Counted from the first letter of the stretch, positions 1 through 7,124 are shown. The stretch: 8,963 nucleotides of DNA from Oleispira sp051275515 (GCA_051275515.1 JBNMOT010000136.1:1-8963); one strand, 5' to 3'. The notes: a model not told the origin generated them from the sequence alone. Translations and numbers: made by a program.

Positions 1-93
1 TTATTTGTGTGACACATTTATTAGGGATGATTACTGCCCTATAAAAATAATTGTTAGTACCCAATGACTCCCAAGCTCCAAGGATTCCAGCTG

Positions 94-2190
94 TTAGTGA
101 TCGACGGACCGCCAAGAATCATCAGCTTGCCAGCTAGATGCCCACTCGGGAATGTCACTAGCAGGCATAGGTCGAGCAATTCCGTAACCCTGCGCTAGCT
201 CGCAACCTAGCCTCAATAAAGCTGTGCCATGCTCAATGCTCTCCACACCTTCGGCAATCACGTCAAGTTTGAATGATTTAGTTAAGGCAATCACACCTTC
301 AACAATCGCCAAATCGTCTTCGTCTTTTAACATGTTGCGCACGAAACTCTGGTCGATTTTAATCATGTAAGCTGGCAGGCGTCGAAGATAAGTGAGGGAT
401 GAATATCCCGTGCCAAAGTCATCTAGGGCGAAGCTTACGCCCATATCTTGGCAAGTCTTCATAATGCCAGATACTTGACTGATATCATTTAGCGCACTGG
501 TTTCAAGTATCTCCAATTCTAAACGGTGCGGACTCACCAAAGGGTGAGCGGCTAACAATATGCTCAAGCGATCTGGAAAGTTTTTTTGTGTTAATTGATA
601 GGCACTAATGTTGACACTGATCGGTAAGTTTATTCTTAAGCTTTGCCATTGGCTTATTTGGTTTAATGCTTTATGTATAACCCATTCACCCAATTCTAGA
701 CTTATGGCGTGACCTTCTATGGCAGGTAAGAAGTCTAAAGGTGGAATTATGCCTCGCTCAGGATGCTGCCAGCGAATTAAAGCTTCTACCCCTATAACTT
801 CGCTAGTGCGCATATTCACCTTGGGCTGATAGTGCATCACAAACTCATTATTAATCAAAGCTGCGCCCACATCATCTATAAGTTGCCGTTGAACCTTGGT
901 CGCATTATCTTGTGCGGTATCAAATTGGCGATAGCAGTTCTTACCTGATTGTTTAGCATCCCACATAGCTTGGGAAGCTTGACGAATTAGTGGGTCCACA
1001 TCTACGGCATCCAGTGGATTAAATGAGACGCCAATGCTCGCTGAAATGTTTACTACTGCATCTCCCAAAGTAACTGGTTCCGCAATAACCTCTAGCAAGC
1101 GTTTTAATATAGGTTCGCAATCTTCAGTTTTTTCTAGGTCTGCAATGATAATAATAAATTCGTCGCCGCCAATACGCCCCAGTGTATCGTTCTTAGATAA
1201 AACATCGCTCATACGTTTTGACAGTGTTACGAGTAGCTCATCTCCTAGTTTATAACCGAAAGTATCATTGACCGACTTGAAGTCATCTAGGTCCAAATAT
1301 GCAACGGCTAATAAACGATTGGGCCATTGAGAGTTCAGCGTCAGATGACTTAATCGTTCTTCCACTGAGGCTCGGTTAGGCAGGCCAGTGAGCACGTGAT
1401 CATGGGCAATCCACTTCAAACTTGCTTCGGTTCGTTTGCGTTGAGTGATCTCTGAGTGGATACCTAAATACTGGTAAGGCTTGCCTTTATCATTCAAGGT
1501 CGGAACGAGGGTCGATTTGACCCAATAGTGGCTACCCATCTTGGTGGTATTTTTAATCTCGCCATGCCAAGTATGACCACTAGATATAGTCTTACGTATA
1601 TCCACGAAAAATGCATTTGAGTGTTCATCCGACCTAAGGATGTCGATATTTATACCGAGTAGTTCTTCACGGACATAACCGCTAATGGCACAGAACTTAT
1701 CGTTGGCGTAGGTGATAACTCCATCCATATTAGCGATGTAGACAATGGCATGCTCGTCCAGTGCAAATTTTTGAAAAGCCAACTCGTCATTTTTTTTAAT
1801 TATGGCCTTTTGTATAAGGACTTTGTCTGATACGTTCTTTTGAATACCTAAATAATAACTCGGTTCACCTGCATCATTAAGGATAGGAGATAGGCTAAGT
1901 TCATTCCAAAACATGGAGCCATCTTTTCGATAATTTCTTAAGGTCACGAGGCATGATTTATTATTTTTGATGGCTTCACGAATTGTATTTAACTCGTCTT
2001 TTTGGCCTACATCAGTAAGTTGTAAGTGCCTGCAGTTTTGTCCGACGATTTCGTCTAAAAAATAACCCGTCATCTCCTCAAAAGCAGGATTAACAAAAAT
2101 AAGGGGAATATCAGGCAAGCTGAGATCAGCGATAGTGATTGATTCTCGCGAGTTCATAAATGCAGTTTTCAATATTTGCAGATTTATCAT
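94..2190 (-). CDS. LOV-PAS-GGDEF-EAL protein: putative blue-light-responsive c-di-GMP cyclase/phosphodiesterase
   Basis: A 698-aa predicted cytoplasmic protein with no membrane segment seen. Residues about 5-120 form a LOV domain: NCRHLQ at 52-57 carries the photoactive-type Cys53, and the flavin-contact residues are present (Asn86 in NYRKDG, Asn96 in FWNEL, Gln117 in GIQ). A second, ordinary PAS domain lies at about 135-255. The GGDEF domain (about 260-425) has an intact GGDEF at 341-345, but the inhibitory RxxD site is SKND. The EAL domain (about 445-690) has EALIRW from 469, NIS, ELEILE, DDFGTGYSSL at 590-599, KID and AEGVE, so phosphodiesterase residues look complete. By family, GGDEF makes c-di-GMP and EAL cleaves it to pGpG; the net direction cannot be read from sequence. 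Start: an in-frame TAG lies 24 nt upstream, and the next Met (12) would cut the first LOV helix, so 2190 is preferred although no good Shine-Dalgarno is seen. It lies downstream of a c-di-GMP aptamer. Confidence 0.95.
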   Translation of the reverse strand: MINLQILKTAFMNSRESITIADLSLPDIPLIFVNPAFEEMTGYFLDEIVGQNCRHLQLTDVGQKDELNTIREAIKNNKSCLVTLRNYRKDGSMFWNELSLSPILNDAGEPSYYLGIQKNVSDKVLIQKAIIKKNDELAFQKFALDEHAIVYIANMDGVITYANDKFCAISGYVREELLGINIDILRSDEHSNAFFVDIRKTISSGHTWHGEIKNTTKMGSHYWVKSTLVPTLNDKGKPYQYLGIHSEITQRKRTEASLKWIAHDHVLTGLPNRASVEERLSHLTLNSQWPNRLLAVAYLDLDDFKSVNDTFGYKLGDELLVTLSKRMSDVLSKNDTLGRIGGDEFIIIIADLEKTEDCEPILKRLLEVIAEPVTLGDAVVNISASIGVSFNPLDAVDVDPLIRQASQAMWDAKQSGKNCYRQFDTAQDNATKVQRQLIDDVGAALINNEFVMHYQPKVNMRTSEVIGVEALIRWQHPERGIIPPLDFLPAIEGHAISLELGEWVIHKALNQISQWQSLRINLPISVNISAYQLTQKNFPDRLSILLAAHPLVSPHRLELEILETSALNDISQVSGIMKTCQDMGVSFALDDFGTGYSSLTYLRRLPAYMIKIDQSFVRNMLKDEDDLAIVEGVIALTKSFKLDVIAEGVESIEHGTALLRLGCELAQGYGIARPMPASDIPEWASSWQADDSWRSVDH

Positions 2191-2374
2191 GTAGCTTGTA
2201 TTTTTTTGGTGCTAGCGGGGGGATTATTGTTAAAATCTAAAATGATTATCTAACATCGGACAGGCAAATTAAATTCAAGTTGAATCTGACAAAAGAGCCC
2301 AAGCTAATTGAATGTTCGTTGAGTCTAAGAAAGGCAGCGAGATCGAAATGATCCAAAATACAGACTAAGCACAA

Positions 2375-2456
2375 CTCCTTTTGGTAACCGTTCGACCCAT
2401 ACTATGGGCACTGGCTTTGCGTCCTCGTATTACTACGAGTTTGCCGGTTCTAGGAG
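2375..2456 (-). promoter_or_regulatory. Class I cyclic-di-GMP riboswitch aptamer (GEMM-I)
   Basis: Read on the minus strand, the GEMM-I core is present. GGCAAAC (2445-2439) leads into a six-pair stem CTCGTA/TACGAG (2439-2434 with 2429-2424) closed by a GNRA-type loop GTAA (2433-2430). The diagnostic GACGCAAAGCC follows at 2423-2413, its GCC able to pair with the first GGC. A second helix CCCAT/ATGGG (2408-2404 with 2400-2396) follows, then the conserved 3' element CGGTTACC (2390-2383). The closing helix is supported by CTCCT (2456-2452) with AGGAG (2379-2375) and AACC (2449-2446) with GGTT (2389-2386). Length (82 nt) and order fit Rfam cyclic-di-GMP-I. It lies about 185 nt upstream of the LOV-PAS-GGDEF-EAL gene on the same strand. 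No clear terminator or start-codon sequestering helix follows, so on or off behaviour cannot be called. Confidence 0.87.
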
Positions 2457-2478
2457 CGGATGGCTGAACCATCTACTC

Positions 2479-2500
2479 TATCAGCATAAACATGCTGATA
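2479..2500 (-). other. Perfect 9-bp hairpin in the leader, just 5' of the aptamer
   Basis: TATCAGCAT and ATGCTGATA pair perfectly around a 4-nt loop (GTTT on the minus strand). It lies 22 nt upstream of the aptamer's first helix and inside the predicted leader transcript. No U tract follows on either strand, so it is not an intrinsic terminator. It could protect the 5' end or help fold the leader, or it could be a protein-binding dyad in the DNA. Confidence 0.5.
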
Positions 2501-2534
2501 AACCACACTTTAGGTCTAAAAAAGACCGAAATTT

Positions 2535-2563
2535 AGTATCTTGTTTTTTTTTTAGAAAGTCAA
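2535..2563 (-). promoter_or_regulatory. Candidate sigma70 promoter of the riboswitch/LOV-PAS-GGDEF-EAL unit
   Basis: On the minus strand a -35 element TTGACT (2563-2558, five of six consensus bases) is separated by exactly 17 nt from GATACT (2540-2535, four of six). The spacer contains a run of ten A. Transcription would start near 2528, about 70 nt before the aptamer, giving a total 5' leader of about 340 nt. Position and strand fit the riboswitch unit. Inferred from sequence only. Confidence 0.5.
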
Positions 2564-3543
2564 TAGACTGATTTCGAATATTTTCGAGCTAAAAAAGTAT
2601 TTGAAAGACAGCGGGAAAGGCATAATCGCAGTGGTGATAAATCAGGTGAGTCATAAGTACAAATCCCCCAAATTTGACCAAGGGCTCTCGATTTGGGTCG
2701 CAACTAACACTATGCATCAATCACTTTGGGCCAAATGTCGATACGAATACCTTAGTAAAATTAACGTCTGGGTAAAAAATGGTCAAACAAGAGTTTTACG
2801 CTCTCGGAATAACTCATTCTAGGAGGACGTCACGCCTAGCCAATTCAAATGCGCATCCAATAATACTCACTAGTCGAGTATAGGCGAAACAAACGACCTA
2901 TTCGTAGTTACCCTACCATATCCGTTCTGAGTACGGCAATGCAGCATAGCTGCGAGGCGGCCGCCAGCTACTATAAATATGCTAATTGCTCGCACATCGA
3001 TCATTAATTGCCCGTATTTATAATACTTATTGTTAGCGTGATTTTCCCTGCTCGCATGATGCCATACCAGCTCTATCCTTGAGCAGCACTATTCATCACA
3101 ATCCTTGTGTTTCTTAATCGAATGAACATAGTAAGGTGTCACGCCTTGAATCTTGAATTGAAGTAAATCCAAAAAAACCAAAGGGGGGGGGGCAAGTATC
3201 ATATTGACTGTTTATCGAACTAACAAACAACGCTCGCTTTATCGAGCTCAGTGTTCCTGTAGAGTTGTATTTTAATCGTGCCATCGATATTAATTCGCTT
3301 AGTATACAAGTACGAGAAACTCTGTAGGGGCAAACTTATATTAAGGAAAAGGGCTCAGATCTTGCCTTTTGCTTTTCTCCCCTGAATGTCTGCTTTGGCC
3401 GCTAACTGACAAAGAACTGAGAAGGATGTCTGTCTCTTATGGGTCATTAAGCACTAATTAACCAAGATTTGAACTAATGACTGCTCCAAATTAATAGTGA
3501 CTAAAACTCAAAATCACAGCGTTAGTCACTTTGTGCTGTAGGT
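2564..3543. other. About 1 kb with no credible gene; part is probably decayed ilvY
   Basis: Neither strand has a convincing coding region here. The longest open frame (2601-2822 plus, TTG start) has no recognisable motif and no ribosome binding site. Stops are frequent in all frames of the rest. A full-length ilvY starting at 3771 would reach about 2880, so roughly 2880-3543 is plausibly its eroded body. Small structures seen are a G10 tract (3183-3192), an ATACTC/GAGTAT inverted repeat (2863-2881), a GC-rich palindrome near 2957-2966, and a 7-bp duplication of CTTGAAT near 3150. Confidence 0.6.
3183..3192 (+). repeat. Homopolymeric G10 tract
   Basis: Ten consecutive G lie after an A-rich stretch in the non-coding region. 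Such tracts are prone to slippage in replication and to miscounting in sequencing. It lies in no gene I can support, so no phase-variable product is assigned. Confidence 0.9.
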
Positions 3544-3771
3544 TCAATTGGCTATGCTCGCTTTAGTGTGTTGTTAAAATTTATGACCCTGGGTCGTCAT
3601 GCTGACACTGCGATTATCGCGCACAAACAATAGTGCTCCCAATTCATCTTCGAGCTGCCTATTACTGGGCGCTGGTTTTCGGGATAGTGCTGAAATACTG
3701 ATGTTACCGACACGACCAACAAGCAAGGTGTCGGTTAAGACCAAGTAATGTTTTAAGCGGCGAGTATTCAT
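3544..3771 (-). pseudogene. ilvY: Decayed ilvY (LysR-type regulator of ilvC), N-terminal remnant
   Basis: From ATG 3771 a 65-codon frame reads as the start of a LysR-type regulator. It opens with MNTRRLKHYLVLTDT, then ISISALSR, then RQLEDELGALLFVRDNRSVS, matching E. coli IlvY at the winged-helix part (LFVRDNRTV). Damage is clear. About three residues are missing before the ALSR segment and about four are inserted after it (KPAPSN), destroying the helix-turn-helix spacing. A TAA at 3576-3574 then ends the frame. Beyond it, nine codons (QHTKASIAN) still resemble the linker helix before a TGA at 3546-3544. An intact IlvY is about 295 aa. IlvY is the divergently encoded activator of ilvC in enterics, and this remnant sits exactly there. 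A functional 65-aa product is very unlikely. Confidence 0.8.
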
Positions 3772-3809
3772 AACGGTTTATTTTTACGTTGTCTAATTAG
3801 ATGTACTGT

Positions 3810-3826
3810 ATTGCATTTATTACAAT
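3810..3826 (+). promoter_or_regulatory. LysR-type (IlvY-like) operator upstream of ilvC
   Basis: The 17-bp imperfect dyad ATTGCATTTATTACAAT has the form TTG-N9-CAA and contains the T-N11-A core of LysR-family boxes. It lies between the ilvY remnant and ilvC and overlaps by one base the -35 of the candidate ilvC promoter, as expected for an activator site. The assignment to IlvY is inferred from location. Confidence 0.45.
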
Positions 3827-3854
3827 TTACGAACTCTGTTATTTTCTATATGGT
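3826..3854 (+). promoter_or_regulatory. Candidate ilvC promoter
   Basis: TTTACG (3826-3831) and TATGGT (3849-3854) are each four of six to the sigma70 consensus and are separated by 17 nt. The predicted start near 3861 gives a leader of about 67 nt. Poor elements next to a LysR-type box fit an activator-dependent promoter, but the match is weak on its own. Confidence 0.35.
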
Positions 3855-3927
3855 AACGCCACTGATTTTTCGTCCCGATCTTTTTATCTTTAAAGCCAGT
3901 TACATTTAATTAAACGGAATCCACATC

Positions 3928-5403
3928 ATGTCTAACAACTATTTTAATACCCTGCCGTTGCGTGAGCAGTTGGCCCAGCTCGCCAAATGTCGCTTTATGC
4001 ACATCTCAGAATTTCCAGACGGTGTTGAAGCACTAAAAGGCAAAAAAATGGTTGTCATCGGTTGTGGTGCTCAAGGTTTAGCCCAAGGCATGAACCTGCG
4101 TGACAGTGGCTGTGATGTATCTTATACCTTACGTCCAGCAGCCATTGCCGAGAAACGTCAATCTTGGAAGAACGCTACCGAAAACGGTTTTACTGTGGGT
4201 ACCTATGAAGAGTTGATACCAACCGCCGACGTCGTTTTGAACCTTACGCCAGACAAGCAGCATACCTCTGTTGTTAATGCCATTATGCCGCTGATGAAGC
4301 AAGATGCTTGCCTCTCTTATTCACATGGTTTTAACATTGTTGAAGAAGGCATGAAAATTCGCGACGACTTAACTGTCATCATGGTTGCGCCTAAGTGCCC
4401 AGGTTCTGAAGTTCGCAACGAGTACGTTCGTGGTTTTGGTGTTCCTACTCTTATCGCTGTGCACGAAGCTAACGATCCTAAAGGTGAAGGTTTGGCTCTG
4501 GCTAAAGCTTACGCGGTGGGTACTGGCGGCCATAAAGCTGGCGTATTGATGTCTTCTTTTATCGCTGAAGTTAAATCTGATTTAATGGGCGAGCAAACTA
4601 TTTTATGCGGCATGCTGCAAACCGGTTCACTGTTGTGTTTCGACAAGATGATCGAAGAAGGTGTTGACGCAGGTTACGCGTCTAAACTGATTCAGTACGG
4701 CTGGGAAACCGTCACCGAAGCCCTAAAGTACGGCGGTGTTACCAATATGTTGGATCGTTTGTCTAACCCAGCGAAAATTAAGTGTTTTGATTTAGCCGAT
4801 GAAATGAAGCAAATCTTACGTCCGCTTTACAACAAGCATCAAGATGACATCATGAACGGCAACTTCTCCAGCTTAATGATGGCAGATTGGGCTAACGACG
4901 ACGTTAATCTTTTAGGCTGGCGCGCAGAAACAGCAGAAACCGCATTTGAGAAAACTCCCGCTAGCGACGTTGAAATTTCTGAGCAAGAATATTTTGATCA
5001 CGGCATTTTAATGGTTGCCATGGTTAAAGCCGGCGTTGAATTGGCATTCGAAACTATGACCGCTGCGGGCATCATTGCTGATTCTGCTTACTATGAGTCG
5101 CTGCATGAAACACCGTTGATCGCCAACACTATTGCGCGCAAAAAATTATATGAGATGAATGCGACTATCTCTGATACCGCTGAGTATGGCTGCTACTTAT
5201 ACAACCACGCGTGCATTCCACTGTTAGCTGATTTTATGAAAGGCCTTAAGAGCGACGTTATTGGTCGCGGCTTAAACCTAGACGATCTAGGTGTTGATAA
5301 CGCCCGCTTGATCGAAGTCAACACGCAATTGCGCAGCCATCCAGTTGAAGCCATTGGTGCAACGCTTCGTGGTCACATGTCAGATATGAAAAAGATCGTC
5401 TAA
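3928..5403 (+). CDS. ilvC: Ketol-acid reductoisomerase, class II (long form)
   Basis: A 491-aa cytosolic enzyme, the same length as E. coli IlvC and closely similar throughout. It catalyses the NADPH- and Mg2+-dependent isomerisation and reduction of 2-acetolactate or 2-aceto-2-hydroxybutyrate, the second common step of valine, leucine and isoleucine synthesis. The Rossmann motif GCGAQG is at 45-50. Arg69, Arg77 and Ser79 match the NADPH phosphate-binding positions, though E. coli Lys69 is replaced by Pro70. His133 (SHGF) and Lys156 (APKCPG) match catalytic positions. Asp218 and Glu222 (SDLMGE) and the Glu pair of GVELAFE near 390-394 are the metal ligands. Two C-terminal knotted domains mark the long class. 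The start is set by the family N-terminus (NYFNTLPLREQLAQL) and a short GGA 9 nt upstream. It is monocistronic, with a LysR-type box upstream and a strong terminator downstream. Confidence 0.98.
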   Translation: MSNNYFNTLPLREQLAQLAKCRFMHISEFPDGVEALKGKKMVVIGCGAQGLAQGMNLRDSGCDVSYTLRPAAIAEKRQSWKNATENGFTVGTYEELIPTADVVLNLTPDKQHTSVVNAIMPLMKQDACLSYSHGFNIVEEGMKIRDDLTVIMVAPKCPGSEVRNEYVRGFGVPTLIAVHEANDPKGEGLALAKAYAVGTGGHKAGVLMSSFIAEVKSDLMGEQTILCGMLQTGSLLCFDKMIEEGVDAGYASKLIQYGWETVTEALKYGGVTNMLDRLSNPAKIKCFDLADEMKQILRPLYNKHQDDIMNGNFSSLMMADWANDDVNLLGWRAETAETAFEKTPASDVEISEQEYFDHGILMVAMVKAGVELAFETMTAAGIIADSAYYESLHETPLIANTIARKKLYEMNATISDTAEYGCYLYNHACIPLLADFMKGLKSDVIGRGLNLDDLGVDNARLIEVNTQLRSHPVEAIGATLRGHMSDMKKIV

Positions 5404-5432
5404 CGATTATTTTCAATAACGACACTGAAAAG

Positions 5433-5459
5433 GCCGAGATTAAAACCTCGGCTTTTTTT
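5433..5459 (+). terminator. Rho-independent terminator of ilvC
   Basis: GCCGAG (5433-5438) pairs with CTCGGC (5447-5452) around an 8-nt A-rich loop, followed directly by seven T. Flanking A residues can extend the stem into the T tract. It starts 29 nt after the ilvC stop and leaves only 41 nt before the next start codon, so the ABC ATPase gene needs read-through or a nearby promoter. Confidence 0.93.
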
Positions 5460-5500
5460 ATGCACAATATATTGAATATTTTTAATTGGATTTTTAAATC

Positions 5501-6937
5501 ATGACTCAGCAAGATACTCCTCTCCTCAATATTTGCCTGAATAATTTATGCGTTAATTTTGAAGAGCGATTTCAATTGCATGACATCAATTGGCAGATTG
5601 AACCGCAACAGCACTGGGTTATTACTGGCACCAATGGTGCCGGAAAATCGGCCTTGGCCGCCGTACTCGCAAACTTTGGCGATATCACCGCGGGCACTAT
5701 TGAAGGCTTACCCAAACAGGTTGCCATGGTCTCGTTTGAAGCACAGGCTGAATTGATAGACGCTGAATTAAAAAAAGACGACGCCGACATTATGGACGTC
5801 ATCAGCGAAGGTACACCCGTTCGCGATATTTTGTTTGAAAATTGCCGCGACTTAGTATTGGCCAAACAACTGAGCGTGAAATTTGATTTGCAAAAATTAA
5901 TGGACCGCGCCTTTAGAAAGCTTTCTACGGGGGAATCTCGCAAAGTCATGTTGATTCGCGCACTGGCCAGCAAGCCCGATTTACTCATTCTTGATGAACC
6001 TTTCGACGGCTTGGATGTGAATACTCTAGCCATGCTGCAAGAGCACTTACAAACATTGGTCAATACCATTCCGATGATCATGGTGCTCAACCGCTTTGAT
6101 GAATTTCCAACATTTATAACCGACATCGCCTACGTCGACAACGGCAGATTACAGCATCAAATACGTCGTGACGACGCGCAAGCCTTTGGCGAGCTTTATC
6201 AATTATTGCATTTAAAAACCACTAACTTGAGTGTGCCCCAAGCCGATGTTGAAACGGCTATTCCAGCACTCGATCCAGATCAGCCTCTGGTACATTTACG
6301 CGACGTCACTATAAAATACGGTGACCAAATCATCATCGACAAACTAAACTGGATCATACAAGCCAATCAACACTGGCAACTCAGTGGCCCCAATGGCAGC
6401 GGTAAAACTGCTTTACTGTCTCTCATTACAGGCGACCACCCACAATGCTATGTTAACGATATTTTTGTGTTTGGCTTTATGCGCGGCAGTGGTGAAAGCA
6501 TCTGGCAAATCAAACAATTTATTGGTTATGTTTCTACCGCACTGCAATGGGAATATCGCGTTGGTACCAGTTTGCGCAATGTTATTATTTCAGGTTTTTA
6601 TGACAGCATTGGTTTGTACAGCAAATTCACCGAAAAGCAGGGTCAAATAGCCGACCAGTGGCTGGATCTACTAGGCATGTCTGACCGAGCTGATCGGCCC
6701 TTCAATAAAATGTCCTATGGTGATCAACGCCTATTATTAATTGCCAGAGCCATGGTCAAGCATCCGCCGTTGTTGATTTTAGATGAACCCTGTTTGGGGC
6801 TAGATGATATGAACCGTCAGTTGGTACTCGCCTTAATTGAAAAGATATGTGCCGACAGTGAAACCTCCGTGCTTTACGTCAATCATCATCCAGAAGATCA
6901 GATTGTGGGCATCGATAATTTCTTGGCGTTGGAGTAA
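5501..6937 (+). CDS. modF: Tandem ABC ATPase, ModF/PhrA-like
   Basis: A 478-aa soluble protein with two ABC nucleotide-binding domains and no membrane segment. Domain 1 has Walker A GTNGAGKS at 43-50, signature LSTGE at 141-145 and Walker B LLILDEP with Asp165-Glu166. Domain 2 has Walker A GPNGSGKT at 296-303, a divergent signature SYGDQ at 405-409 and Walker B with Asp428-Glu429. Shared stretches with E. coli ModF (490 aa, also called PhrA) include LDEPFDGLDV, LVLNRFDE-like and GDHPQ-YSND-like segments, IWQIK and DSIGLY. ModF was named from its place beside modE in E. coli and once linked to photorepair; its biochemical role is not settled, and no molybdate genes are near here. GGA 10 nt before ATG 5501 is a modest ribosome site. 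It follows ilvC but is separated from it by a terminator, so it is probably not co-regulated. Symbol by homology only. Confidence 0.85.
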   Translation: MTQQDTPLLNICLNNLCVNFEERFQLHDINWQIEPQQHWVITGTNGAGKSALAAVLANFGDITAGTIEGLPKQVAMVSFEAQAELIDAELKKDDADIMDVISEGTPVRDILFENCRDLVLAKQLSVKFDLQKLMDRAFRKLSTGESRKVMLIRALASKPDLLILDEPFDGLDVNTLAMLQEHLQTLVNTIPMIMVLNRFDEFPTFITDIAYVDNGRLQHQIRRDDAQAFGELYQLLHLKTTNLSVPQADVETAIPALDPDQPLVHLRDVTIKYGDQIIIDKLNWIIQANQHWQLSGPNGSGKTALLSLITGDHPQCYVNDIFVFGFMRGSGESIWQIKQFIGYVSTALQWEYRVGTSLRNVIISGFYDSIGLYSKFTEKQGQIADQWLDLLGMSDRADRPFNKMSYGDQRLLLIARAMVKHPPLLILDEPCLGLDDMNRQLVLALIEKICADSETSVLYVNHHPEDQIVGIDNFLALE

Positions 6938-7124
6938 ATTAAACAACAGCAAAGCCTTTGTATGAATGGTTATCCAAGATGAATGACGCGGCTTAAATTT
7001 AAAATAATTCTTTTAATTAATTGCATTGCTACTAGAAACAGAAACTTCATTTTAAGGGCTTGGTTTTTCTGAGTCTTTATGTCGGAATATTATGCGCAGG
7101 GGCAATTAACCCATACTTTAAGCG
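6938..7124. other. Convergent intergenic gap between the modF-like and parA-like genes
   Basis: This AT-rich spacer lies between two genes that converge. No canonical hairpin plus U-tract terminator was found on either strand, and no small gene is supported. Confidence 0.5.

Noticed and set aside
22..41. TAGGG/CCCTA hairpin downstream of the LOV-PAS-GGDEF-EAL gene, as its terminator
   Set aside because: The stem is five pairs with a 10-nt loop, and no U tract follows on the minus strand.
2246..2374. Minus-strand open frame of about 43 codons right after the aptamer, next to an AAAAGGAG Shine-Dalgarno-like element
   Set aside because: There is no ATG or GTG in frame, a TTG would touch the Shine-Dalgarno, and the purine stretch is already explained as the 3' strand of the aptamer's outer helix.
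2509..2553. TTTaGGTC/GACCgAAA hairpin followed by T10, as a plus-strand terminator
   Set aside because: The T run begins about 12 nt after the stem and the GC core is only four pairs; the T run is better explained as the spacer of the minus-strand promoter.
2601..2822. Plus-strand open frame of 73 codons in the gene-poor region
   Set aside because: It starts with TTG, has no ribosome site and matches no family I recognise; a frame this long is expected by chance in 1 kb.
2863..2881. ATACTC/GAGTAT inverted repeat, as a transposon end or attachment site
   Set aside because: Only six pairs around a 7-nt loop, with no partner copy, transposase or target duplication nearby.
3007..3045. Minus-strand frame reading KITLTISIINTGN, resembling the IlvY segment KISPNIYAQVAGN
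   Set aside because: Only a few residues match over 13 positions, and stops follow directly. It is compatible with ilvY decay but too weak to extend the pseudogene.
5572..6126. Antisense open frame of 184 codons inside the modF-like gene
   Set aside because: It lies wholly opposite a clear ABC ATPase domain, its translation is low-complexity and serine-rich without motifs, and it is explained by codon bias of the real gene.
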